DNA of 64,000 bases from Nocardioides scoriae (GTDB taxonomy: Bacteria; Actinomycetota; Actinomycetes; Propionibacteriales; Nocardioidaceae). The stretch spans positions 2,976,001-3,040,000 of the forward strand of contig NZ_LT629757.1 of assembly GCF_900104965.1 (NCBI RefSeq). Reading direction: 5' to 3'. The stretch's first letter is position 1. The number at the start of each line of letters is the position of its first letter. A program made the translations under genes and the position numbers. The notes under the pieces are model-generated. The model was not told the DNA's origin and ran no database searches. It saw only the letters and a program-made list of their open reading frames with translations. Positions 8,558 through 16,541 of the stretch are shown piece after piece.

Positions 8558-9202
8558 GTGGCACCGACCGCACCGCTCGACCGTCCTTACCCGGCCCAGA
8601 ACCAGGACACAGACACGCGCACGCTCATCGACGGGCTGAACCAGGCACTCAGGGACAGCGGGCTGACCCAAAGCGACTTCGCGACCGCACTCGGCACGTC
8701 CGCCTCCCGGCTCTCGACCTACAGGAACGGGAAGACCACTCCCGCCGCGACGTTCTACCTGCGCGCCCGACGTATCGGGCACTGCCTACGGGAGGCGTAC
8801 AGCCTGGGCTGGATGTCTTCAATTCGGACGGCCGACGCCATCGCAGAGGCCCTTGACGACGACGACAACACCTGGGCCTTGAAGATGGTGTTGCAGGGAC
8901 GCGATCACCTGCATGCTCTGCTCTCTGAGCGTGACGACCTCGCCGGCGCATGGGAGGCGGCGCCACCGTCGACAGGCGCCACACAGTGGGACGTCTTGTT
9001 GGCCACGCTGGCAGGTCATGAGTTCGAGGCGGCGGGTCTGCGAGCCCCTGCGTGGACGCAGTGCGCGCCCCTGGCCAGTCCATGGGTCATCGAGAGCGCC
9101 CGAACGGATGCCGAGACCGTCAGGGAGCAGACGCCCGCTTGGCTGTCCCAGCTCGGCGTCTTCATCCGAGCGCACGATCTGGCCACCCAGGGAGCCGGGT
9201 GA
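8558..9202 (+). CDS. XRE-family HTH protein with conserved C-terminal helical domain
   Basis: 214 residues. Residues ~27-65 form a Cro/CI-type HTH (LIDGLNQALRDSGLTQSDFA, then TSASRLSTYRNGKTTP). The remaining ~140 residues are a helical domain ending DAETVREQTPAWLSQLGVFI. That domain is shared with the protein at 20884-21369, which lacks the HTH. It is followed after four bases by a non-specific endonuclease reading frame, now frameshifted, so it may once have been the regulator or antitoxin of that nuclease. The 10-bp repeats and -10 upstream suggest autoregulation. The XRE call is firm; the role is inferred. Confidence 0.8.
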   Translation: MAPTAPLDRPYPAQNQDTDTRTLIDGLNQALRDSGLTQSDFATALGTSASRLSTYRNGKTTPAATFYLRARRIGHCLREAYSLGWMSSIRTADAIAEALDDDDNTWALKMVLQGRDHLHALLSERDDLAGAWEAAPPSTGATQWDVLLATLAGHEFEAAGLRAPAWTQCAPLASPWVIESARTDAETVREQTPAWLSQLGVFIRAHDLATQGAG

Positions 9203-9206
9203 CGGC

Positions 9207-9902
9207 GTGAGCAGCGTGGGTAGCTCGGCGCGGGTGTCCTACAAGACTCCAAGCGTGGGCTACGAGATCGCGTTCCTCGGCCGCGACCTGGAGATCGCGT
9301 TACCCACCGTCGTGCCCTCCCTCGAGGCCAACCTCGTCCACCTCGACGGCTCGCCAAGCATCCCGTACACCCGGTTCTCGTTGTCGATGAGCCGGTCCCG
9401 GCGCCTGGCCCGGTGGGTTGCCTGGAACATCGACGGCGCCAATTTCGAGTTCGCCGACTCCATCAGCCGCGACGGCGTCGACTGCCGCCCCGACCCCCGA
9501 CTCCCCCTCGACGTGCAGACACTCGAGGACGTCGTCTACGCCACCAACTCGCTCGACCGCGGCCACCTCGCCCGCCGCGCCGACCTGTTGGGGGCTCGCT
9601 CGCCGAGGCCCGCCAGGCCAACGAGGACTCGTTCTACTTCAACAACATCGCCCTCAGCGCGACACCTCCAACCAGACCAGGGCAGCCGGAGTGTGGGGTG
9701 AGCTCGAGGACGCGCTGCTGGACTCCGCGAAGGCGGACCGGCAGCGCGTCAGCGTGTTCGCCGGCCCCGTCCTGGCCCCGACGACCTCCCCTACCGCGGT
9801 GTCCTGGTGCCGTACACGTTCTGGAAGCTCATTGCGTACGCGACCGATGCACAGGGCACGCGGGTGCGGCTCAGCCCGACGTCCCAACCGGTCAGCGATT
9901 AG
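9207..9902 (+). pseudogene. DNA/RNA non-specific endonuclease with three frameshifts
   Basis: From GTG 9207 the frame gives YEIAFLGRDLEIALP and IPYTRFSLSMSRSRRLARWV, then the catalytic signature of Endonuclease_NS, NSLDRGHLARRADLL. Single missing bases near 9588, 9651 and 9777 break it. Reading across them restores EARQANEDSFYFNNIAPQ, then GVWGELEDALLDSA, VFAGPVLAPDDLPYRGVLVP and YTFWKLIAYATD, ending at TAG 9900-9902. The DRGH His and the Asn of FNNIAPQ are the family's active-site residues, so the ancestor was a complete metal-dependent nuclease. The intact reconstruction implies recent decay. It directly follows the XRE gene with four bases between them. Confidence 0.75.
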
Positions 9903-9995
9903 CGCGAGGTCACCGGTGTGGGCCTGAACCAGAACCGGGGCCCCAGCCTCAACCCGCCCCCGGCCTAGCGCCACGACAGCGTCGCTCGAACGTGA

Positions 9996-10238
9996 TCAGT
10001 CGACCGGCTCGAAACGAACCATCCGCATGTTGCCGCCATCCCCGAGCGATTCCCCCGGCCTGGGGACGAGCGTGAAGACATCATCGACCTCTTCGTCGTC
10101 GTCGGCCTCGCCTGCAGCTTGCAACTTGGCTAGCGCCGCCGCGATCTCCGCCTCCAGCAGGTCAGCTAGCTGTTCACTCCTGAACATTGCCGGCCGCGAA
10201 CGCGAACCCGGGAACATCTCTGCAACAGCCGTATCCAT
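9996..10238 (-). CDS. Small acidic hypothetical protein
   Basis: An 80-residue frame starting at ATG 10238. The middle part is a likely helix (EQLADLLEAEIAAALAKLQAAG) followed by an acidic patch (EADDDEEVDD). No family is recognised. It faces the broken nuclease gene. The amino-acid composition looks protein-like, but there is no strong ribosome-binding site and no homologue in the window, so it may be a fragment. Confidence 0.35.
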   Translation of the reverse strand: MDTAVAEMFPGSRSRPAMFRSEQLADLLEAEIAAALAKLQAAGEADDDEEVDDVFTLVPRPGESLGDGGNMRMVRFEPVD

Positions 10239-10780
10239 GTCGACGACCGTCCGTAGACGCCCAGACTCCGCAACATTCCCTGCCGAGTACGAGCGAGCGC
10301 CGGCCCCACCACGAACGCACCCGACTGCGAGGCCACCTGAGCCTCAACACCCTCTCGCCCAGCTCCCGGCCCTGGGCCAAGTGGTCCGCATCATCGACCG
10401 CGACTTCGGCAACGGCCAGAAGCAAGGTTGATGTCACTCCCAGGTCTGCCGTCATCGCTTGCGAACGGTCCGAACACCGACGCGTGCACCGGCGCACGAT
10501 CAATGGGATCGAACCAGCGTGGGAGCGGCTCCAGCACTTGCCCGCATCGACGCCACGATGAGGAGCGCTCCAGATGACGCACTCGCAGGGGCGCGTGCCG
10601 CCTAGCCAGCGTCGCGCAGCACTCGGGGGACGAAGGTTGCCTGCGCCGGCCCGTACTGCTCTGAACCATGTTCACGTCGCGGTCGATCAGCTGGACATGG
10701 GGCTCTGCCTGTAGGGCTGCCCGCAGATCGCGCGAGCATCTCGGTCCAAGTCGTAACGAGGAGGCATGCCTTCCGGCGAG
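10239..10780. other. Intergenic region without a supported gene
   Basis: Overlapping frames on both strands have low-complexity, Arg-rich translations with no motif. I see no RNA gene, repeat or clear terminator. The region downstream of the lipase gene stop (minus strand, 10781) shows no obvious hairpin. Confidence 0.45.
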
Positions 10781-12022
10781 TTAGCGCAACCGCCGCTGGA
10801 CAGGGGCCAGGCCTCGTGCGCGCAGGGTGATGGTGTCGTGCCGCGTCAGGCGCGGTAGGCGTAACGAGGCACGCCCTTCAGGTCCAACTGGTGCGCGGCG
10901 GTCAGCCACGTAGAACGTGGCGAAAGGCAACGGCCAATGCTCGCGCCCAGCTTCGCCGACAGCGCGGAGGGCGAGCCGGTACGCGCCGTTGCTGGCACGA
11001 GAGCTGCGCACGCGAATAGTGGCGTGTGGCCTGGGCGCTGGCCCCTTTGCGAAGGCGGCGAGAGGGGGTTCGGAGGTGATCTGTTTCGCGCCAGCGATCG
11101 CGACGGCGGAGTAGGCAGCGCCTCGTCTCTGCTGACGGTCGGCTTCTTGTTCGTCAATGCCGGCGCTGTACTTCTGTGCGCACAGCACCCGGGAAATCCG
11201 AGCCGGACGGGCCGGACCGACATGAGTTAGGGCGTCACGCACCAGGGCGACGGCGATGGCGTCGTACTGCATCTGGGTGTGGCTGACATCGCGACCGGGG
11301 CAGATTGACTGCACGGCGATGTTGGTGTCGTCCGAGTCGCCTCGAATCACTGGCGATGGGGCGTTGACGGTGGTGTCGGTCGTTGAGTAAAAGACGGAGT
11401 AGTCGACTCGACCAGGTGTTTCGTCGCCGGCGTTGAGTGCGGACAGAAATTGCGAGCCGGGTCTCTGCTGCCAAATACCGGCGGGACACGCGGCGACGCA
11501 CAAGGCGTCAGCTAGGGGCGCGCCGTGGTTGCTGGGCGCCAGGCCGATGACGTCACCTACAAGTGAGCGCGTGTCGGGCCACCACTTGAGCACCCACCGC
11601 AGGAGCATGCCGCCCTGGCTGTGGCCCACGAGGTTCACCGGTCGGTGGTAGCGGTCGACCATGGCCCGGATCGAGGCGACGACGAAGTGGGAGGCGATGT
11701 TGATGTCGCCTACGGCGTTGGCGGGCAGCCGGACGGTACAGACGGTGTAGCCATCTCGGCTGAGCAGGGGGCGCAGGCCCTCGGACCACGAGATGTCAGG
11801 GGTGGTGGACGTTCCGTGCACCAACAGCACGGGCGCCTTGCCCGCTTCGTGTTGTGGACAATCGAGCGCGTCATCAAGCTCGGTCGCTGTGGCGGCGAGG
11901 TGCGGACCTGGAGCCGGCCGGGTCTCGGCGGCCCGCGCGTCTGCTTGGGGGGTCGCGGCGAGGCTGGTTGCCGTCAGCAGTGTGACGAGGAGAGCTGCGA
12001 GGGTGCTGACCCGCCCGCTCAT
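10781..12022 (-). CDS. Secreted triacylglycerol lipase-like alpha/beta hydrolase
   Basis: 413 residues from ATG 12022. A signal peptide (VSTLAALLVTLLTATSLAAT) precedes a lipase core: PVLLVHGTST (oxyanion strand), the nucleophile elbow NLVGHSQGGMLLRWVLKWWP, an acidic residue in the RGDSDDTNIAVQ region and a His in RDVSHTQMQYD. It resembles secreted actinobacterial lipases of the 'LVHG...GHSQGG' type, with a C-terminal extension of ~150 residues of unknown function. Its ATG overlaps the stop of the upstream GH3 gene (ATGA at 12019-12022), so translation of the two is coupled. A longer start at 12109 lacks the signal-peptide position and is rejected. Products would act outside the cell. Confidence 0.88.
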   Translation of the reverse strand: MSGRVSTLAALLVTLLTATSLAATPQADARAAETRPAPGPHLAATATELDDALDCPQHEAGKAPVLLVHGTSTTPDISWSEGLRPLLSRDGYTVCTVRLPANAVGDINIASHFVVASIRAMVDRYHRPVNLVGHSQGGMLLRWVLKWWPDTRSLVGDVIGLAPSNHGAPLADALCVAACPAGIWQQRPGSQFLSALNAGDETPGRVDYSVFYSTTDTTVNAPSPVIRGDSDDTNIAVQSICPGRDVSHTQMQYDAIAVALVRDALTHVGPARPARISRVLCAQKYSAGIDEQEADRQQRRGAAYSAVAIAGAKQITSEPPLAAFAKGPAPRPHATIRVRSSRASNGAYRLALRAVGEAGREHWPLPFATFYVADRRAPVGPEGRASLRLPRLTRHDTITLRARGLAPVQRRLR

Positions 12023-14433
12023 GAGCTGGCCCGTTGGCTCGAGGCGGGCGGCGCCAGCGGCAAGTCGAAGAGACCTGTGACCGGCAGACGCAATCGCGCC
12101 CCAGGGCAAGCGGCGCCGCGCGCGATGACCGCGCTGCTCGTGAGCGTGCGCGAGGACATGCCAATGCTCAGGCGGTGGCAGCCGCGTGGGATCCGCCAGC
12201 CTCCTTCACCTCGCAGGGAGGAGTCCCAACTGGCGAAGCTGCGGTCGTTGAGGGGAAGTGAGACCCGAACAGACCGCCCAGCAGGGATGTGCACCGAGTG
12301 GCTCGCGGCGAGCTGGCGGACCGGTTGCCGCAAGGGGCGGGTAGAGGGCTTGGAGACGTAGAGCTGTGGGACGGCGATGCCGGGTCGGCGGCCGACGTTG
12401 CGGATGGTGACGTGTGCGGTGGCGACGGCGCCTCGCGGGCCGCCGCGGGTGACGGTGAGGTTGCCGTAGCGGAAGCGGGTGTAGGAGAGCCCGGCGCCGA
12501 ACGGGTAGGCGGGCCGCAGCTTGTTGGCGTCGAACCACCGGTACCCCACGAGCAGTCCCTCGCTGTAGAGAGCACTGTTGGCGACCCCGGGGTAACGACG
12601 TCGGTCTCCTGCTGTCGGTAGCTGATCGGCGGTGGCGGGGAAGGTAGCGGGGAGCCGGCCTCCGGGGTCGACGTCGCCCCACAGGACGCGGGCAAGGGCG
12701 CTGCCACCGGCCTGGCCCGGGTACCAGGCCTCGAGGACAGCCGCCACCTTGTTGCGCCATGGCGTCAGGACCGGGCCGCCGGTCTGTAGCGCGACGACGG
12801 TACGGGGCTGGGCCGCTGCGACCTGGCTGACGAGCCGGTCGTTGTCGGTGCCGTTGATGGGGCACGTGCGTTCCACACAGTTGGAGCCGCTGGTGATCAG
12901 GGTGGAGTTGCTGGTCAGAGCGTCGTTGCTGCAGTTCATCGAGACGCAGGTCTTGTCGGTGCCTTCGCTCTGTACGTCGCCGACGACGACGATGGCGACG
13001 TCGGCGGCTCGGGCCTGGCGGGCGGATTCCGCGGGGTCCGACCCATCGGTGAACGTCACGCGGACTGCCCGGCCGGCACGGTCGCGGATGCCGTCGAGCG
13101 CAGTGACCACGGCGCCTGGTCGGGGCTCAACGCCGCCAGACCCTCCCCCGGTGACGAACTCGTCGGCGTAGGTTCCGACAACGGCGATTCGCTTGGTGCT
13201 GCCCTTGAGGGGCAGGACGCCGTTGTTCTTGAGCAGCGTGATCGCGCGTTCCTCGATCTGGCGGGCGAGCACGTCGTGCTGGGCGAAGGGGATCTGCTGG
13301 TCGTCGTCGGTGAAGCCGCTGCGGTCGAAGAATCCGAAGGCGAACAGAGTCCCGATGATGGCGTGCACGCGCTTGTCCAGCGTGCTTTCGCTGACCTGGC
13401 CCAGCGTGAGCGCCGCCCGGATCTGAGTCGGCGAGTAGGAGCGGTCAAGTAAACCTTGCGCGGGAACGAAGTCGAGCCCGGCATTGAGGCCGGTCGCGGT
13501 CCCCTTGGAGGCGCCGTAGTCGGAGATGACCATGCCGCGGAAGCCCCACTGCTGGCGCAGGATCGTGTCGAGGAGGAACTTGTTCTCGCAGACGTGGACC
13601 TCGTTGACCTTGTTGTATGAACACATCAAGGTGCCGACCTTGCCCTGCTTGACCGCCGCCTCGAAGTGGGGGAGGTAGACCTCGCGCAGGGTCCGTTGGG
13701 TCATGTTGGCCGAGACGTTGGTGCGGCCTCCGTCGGCGGAGACGAACGGCGGCAGCCCGAGTTGGCCCTCCTGGTTGTTGCCGGCGTAGTGCTTGATGTC
13801 TGCAATGACCCCGGTGCTCTGGGCGCCCTGGACCCAGGCGACGCCGGTGCGTGCGTTCTGCAGCGTTTCCTCGCCGTAGGACTCGTACGTGCGCCCATTC
13901 TGCGGAGTGCGCAGGATGTTCACGGACGGGCCGAGCACGATGTCGTTGCCCTTCGCCTTGGCCTCGGTGGCCACGGCGCGGCCCGCCCGCCGGGCCAGGC
14001 CCAGGTCCCAAGTAGCGGAGAGGGCCATCGGCACGGGAAGCGCGGTCGCGACTCCTTGCCGCACGCCGACTGGGCCGTCACTGAGGTAGACCACAGGCAG
14101 CCCGAGACGTGGGACCGCGACCGTGGCACCGGTGTGACCACCCGGCACGATTCCGTTGTGTACGACCCCCTGGCCCCCAAGCAGGGAAACCTTCTCGTCG
14201 AGAGTCATCGCCGTCACAAAGCGGTCCGCACGCACGGATGCCGACAACCGCTGGTCGCACCACGAGTGCGCGTCGGGCGTTGGGCAAGGGGCGGGGGTGC
14301 CTGCCTCAGAGCGCACCCGAGACGCACGATCCATAGGAGCGGCTCCGCTGGTCGGCGCAGCGAGCGTCGAGGTCGAGACCGTGATCCCTATTGCCAGGAC
14401 GAGCGCTCGTTTGAGGGCGGTGATTGCCGTCAT
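12019..14433 (-). CDS. Secreted glycoside hydrolase family 3 (beta-glucosidase-like)
   Basis: 804 residues. It has a signal peptide (ALKRALVLAIGITVSTSTLA) and the GH3 N-terminal barrel. Landmarks are MTLDEKVSLLGG, LPVVYLSDGPVGVR, SYGEETLQNARTG, IKHYAGNNQE (conserved KH) and the nucleophile strand GMVISDYGAS, with the Asp before Tyr. The C-terminal sandwich (RQIEERAITLLKNNGVLPL, VVVGDVQSEGTDK) and the fibronectin-III-like end (GAGLSYTRFRY, VPQLYVS) are complete. It would release glucose or related sugars from beta-glycosides outside the cell. ATG 14433 is chosen over 14490 because GGAAGG lies about eight bases upstream and the signal peptide follows. It is the first gene of a coupled pair with the lipase. 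Confidence 0.9.
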   Translation of the reverse strand: MTAITALKRALVLAIGITVSTSTLAAPTSGAAPMDRASRVRSEAGTPAPCPTPDAHSWCDQRLSASVRADRFVTAMTLDEKVSLLGGQGVVHNGIVPGGHTGATVAVPRLGLPVVYLSDGPVGVRQGVATALPVPMALSATWDLGLARRAGRAVATEAKAKGNDIVLGPSVNILRTPQNGRTYESYGEETLQNARTGVAWVQGAQSTGVIADIKHYAGNNQEGQLGLPPFVSADGGRTNVSANMTQRTLREVYLPHFEAAVKQGKVGTLMCSYNKVNEVHVCENKFLLDTILRQQWGFRGMVISDYGASKGTATGLNAGLDFVPAQGLLDRSYSPTQIRAALTLGQVSESTLDKRVHAIIGTLFAFGFFDRSGFTDDDQQIPFAQHDVLARQIEERAITLLKNNGVLPLKGSTKRIAVVGTYADEFVTGGGSGGVEPRPGAVVTALDGIRDRAGRAVRVTFTDGSDPAESARQARAADVAIVVVGDVQSEGTDKTCVSMNCSNDALTSNSTLITSGSNCVERTCPINGTDNDRLVSQVAAAQPRTVVALQTGGPVLTPWRNKVAAVLEAWYPGQAGGSALARVLWGDVDPGGRLPATFPATADQLPTAGDRRRYPGVANSALYSEGLLVGYRWFDANKLRPAYPFGAGLSYTRFRYGNLTVTRGGPRGAVATAHVTIRNVGRRPGIAVPQLYVSKPSTRPLRQPVRQLAASHSVHIPAGRSVRVSLPLNDRSFASWDSSLRGEGGWRIPRGCHRLSIGMSSRTLTSSAVIARGAACPGARLRLPVTGLFDLPLAPPASSQRASS

Positions 14434-14557
14434 CTTCTGGACCTTCCGTGAGTGTGATTCCACCCTCACCAACGCTTGACTCACCGTCAAGTTACGAGGG
14501 TCACACAGAAGATTCAGTCGATGACCGCGGTCATGGCGCGGTGGGTTCGGCGCGTGG

Positions 14558-15151
14558 TCAGAGGGAGCGAAGGCCGGCTTCGACCAAGGCCGAGACCTGG
14601 TCGCGAGCAGAGTTGATGTCTAGGTTCAGCTCAAGTGCCGTTTCGCAGACTTGGCGAGCTGCCCCCACGCAGGCGGCCGCCAGGATCCTCGCGTCAGAGG
14701 CCGTCAGGTGCGGAGACCCTGAGGCAGTTCGGTGGAGGACGACTTCGGTGAGGAACCCAATGATGTCGTTGACCAGGTCATGCCCGATGTGTGTAGCAGG
14801 GCCGCCTCGAGTTGTACCTAGCAGCAGCGCTAGTCCCACTCGGCGGGTCGTGCCGAAGTCGAAGAACGCCCCCATGGCGACCTGAACCAGATCGTGCAGC
14901 GACAGGTCTACCGAGCTCTCGTAGGTCACACGCAGACGTTTGGAGAGTAGCTGCGCCTCTCGTTCCAGTACGCGCGAATAGACCTGCTCTTTGCCGCCGA
15001 TGCGGTCGTAAAGCGTCTGTTTGGTCGTACCGGCGGCCGCCCCCAGGTTGTCCATTTGGGCGCCGTGGTAGCCGAACTCTCCGAAGACAACCAGGGCAGC
15101 ATCCAAGAGGTCGTCGTCGGAAAACCGACGACGCCCAGGAGCGGTAGACAC
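14558..15151 (-). CDS. TetR/AcrR-family transcriptional regulator
   Basis: 197 residues. The HTH is clear: DDLLDAALVVFGEFGYHGAQ, then LGAAAGTTKQTLYDRIGGKE. The C-terminal ligand domain is not assigned to a subfamily. GTG 15151 has GAGGA just upstream, and a -10-like TAAGAT lies about 18 bases before the start. It is encoded upstream of the GH3-lipase pair on the same strand with a 124-base gap, making it the likely local regulator. The effector is unknown. Confidence 0.87.
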   Translation of the reverse strand: MSTAPGRRRFSDDDLLDAALVVFGEFGYHGAQMDNLGAAAGTTKQTLYDRIGGKEQVYSRVLEREAQLLSKRLRVTYESSVDLSLHDLVQVAMGAFFDFGTTRRVGLALLLGTTRGGPATHIGHDLVNDIIGFLTEVVLHRTASGSPHLTASDARILAAACVGAARQVCETALELNLDINSARDQVSALVEAGLRSL

Positions 15152-15287
15152 CTTGTCCTCAATGGCTTCATCTTACCGAGCCGCCCGCCGCAGCGTTGGC
15201 CCTGCGCGCGTTGCCATCGGCGGGGAGGCGGCGTCTCGCTGAGCCCCTGGAGACCGCGTCAGCAGAAGTAGTCGTGGGCGGAACACT

Positions 15288-15416
15288 TGCTTCGACCGGT
15301 TCGGGTGGACGCTCACCCGCTACCACCAGGTCCTCGACGCGCTACTGGACCGGCCCGAAGCGGCGACGCACGCACCCCAGCTGGTCGCTCGCTTGAACCG
15401 GCTGAGGGAGACCCGA
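15288..15416 (+). pseudogene. C-terminal remnant of a DUF3263 protein
   Basis: The plus-strand frame reads FDRFGWTLTRYHQVLDALLD, then DRPEAATHAPQLVARLNRLR. This matches the end of actinobacterial DUF3263 proteins ('RFG-S-TRYYQVLNALIDRPEAL...LVRRLRRLR'). The first half of the domain is absent upstream, and downstream the frame runs on into unrelated sequence to 15716. I see no start codon in a sensible place, so it is a relic. Nothing else is supported between 15152 and 15705. Confidence 0.6.
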
Positions 15417-15705
15417 GCCGAGCGCGCACCACCGACGCCGAGACGTAGGTGCAGTGGTCTGCACGCGGTGTGGGCGCAGCTCTGGTGGCTGACGCGCGCC
15501 GGGGCCGTCGGTCCCTCACGACCTAGCACCTGGCTAGCAGCCGCACCGACTCCGGAGCCGGGGACGCGGCCGCATGGGCGACGGGAGTCCGGGTGCGACG
15601 TGGGCAGGCGGGTTCTCGCCACGGTGGGGATGCCCACGAGAAATGGGGTTCGTGATCTCTGGCTCGTAGGTAGCCTCACGTCGTTCTTCCTGGGGGGAAT
15701 GACCT

Positions 15706-16251
15706 GTGCCTGTTGACGACTCCACCGCCCGCGAGGCGGTCCTGGCCGATCCGGTCCTCGGCGCTGTGCGCCGACGTCACCCTGATGTCGATGTCGTGCT
15801 CCTGCCACCAGAGGACGAGACCGCAGCACCGGAGCCGATGGGCGCCGACGAGCTCGCCGCACTGGTCGCACGTGACGAGCGAGAGCTCGAGCTCACGCTC
15901 GAGGACGTCGCCCTGCCGGTCGAGCAGTTACCGCGGTGGTCCGCGGGCACGGTCCCGGGCACTCTTGTGCGGCGTTGCGTGCGCGCTCGGTCCGGGCTGA
16001 CGCCGACGGACGCCGAGGCCCTGGTGGCGTCGCTGACCGTCGCGCTCGAGGAGCACGGGTGGCGGGTCGATGAGACCGCGGCGGGTCACTCCCGGTGTCG
16101 TGCCACCTCGGCCAGCGACACGGTGAGCGTGGAGGTGCTGCACGTGGTCGCGACGGGCCGGGTCGCGGTCATCGCCGACGCCGGCCCCTACCCGGTCACC
16201 GACGACCTCGCCCAGACGTTGCGACGCCAGCAGCGGGAGGTGGCGTCGTGA
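15706..16251 (+). CDS. Hypothetical protein, first gene of the WXG/DUF1023 operon
   Basis: 181 residues, no signal peptide or membrane segment, acidic N-terminal half. No domain recognised. The C-terminal part (residues ~90-175) looks like an alpha/beta fold with alternating strands (VSVEVLHVVATGRVAVIADAG). It starts at GTG 15706 and its TGA overlaps the GTG of the WXG-like gene, so it is the first member of a tightly coupled four-gene unit. By position it could be a cytosolic partner or chaperone of the WXG-like protein, but no sequence evidence supports that. Confidence 0.75.
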   Translation: MPVDDSTAREAVLADPVLGAVRRRHPDVDVVLLPPEDETAAPEPMGADELAALVARDERELELTLEDVALPVEQLPRWSAGTVPGTLVRRCVRARSGLTPTDAEALVASLTVALEEHGWRVDETAAGHSRCRATSASDTVSVEVLHVVATGRVAVIADAGPYPVTDDLAQTLRRQQREVAS

Positions 16252-16541
16252 GCGGCTACGAGCTCGTACCCGCCGACCTGCTGGACCGGGCCGGCGACTG
16301 GCAGGACGCAGAGGCCGCGATGGCCACAGCCCGCTCCGCCATCGCCGGACTCGACGGCTCATCGTTCAGCGACACCGTCGCGTCCGCGGTCCAGGGGTGG
16401 CTGGACGCCTGGACCGAGCACGCGACGGTGCTGCGCGACGCGGTCGACCGGGCCGGGCACACCCTGGAGCAGAACGCGCTGACCTACCGCAGCAGCGACC
16501 AGGACGTCGCAGGCGGCTTCTCGGCGGGCGGGTCGTGGTGA
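16248..16541 (+). CDS. WXG100-like small helical protein
   Basis: 97 residues from GTG 16248 (GTGA overlap with the upstream gene). The length and two-helix layout fit the WXG100/ESX superfamily. The first helix region is LLDRAGDWQDAEAAMATARS; the second is AVQGWLDAWTEHATVLRDAV, with a Trp near the turn. The end is TLEQNALTYRSSDQDVAGGF, where ESX proteins carry Y-x-x-x-D/E-like signals. Such proteins usually leave the cell as dimers through type VII secretion. No ESX core gene (EccC) lies in this window, so export would depend on a locus elsewhere. A strict central WxG is not obvious, hence 'like'. Confidence 0.65.
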   Translation: MSGYELVPADLLDRAGDWQDAEAAMATARSAIAGLDGSSFSDTVASAVQGWLDAWTEHATVLRDAVDRAGHTLEQNALTYRSSDQDVAGGFSAGGSW

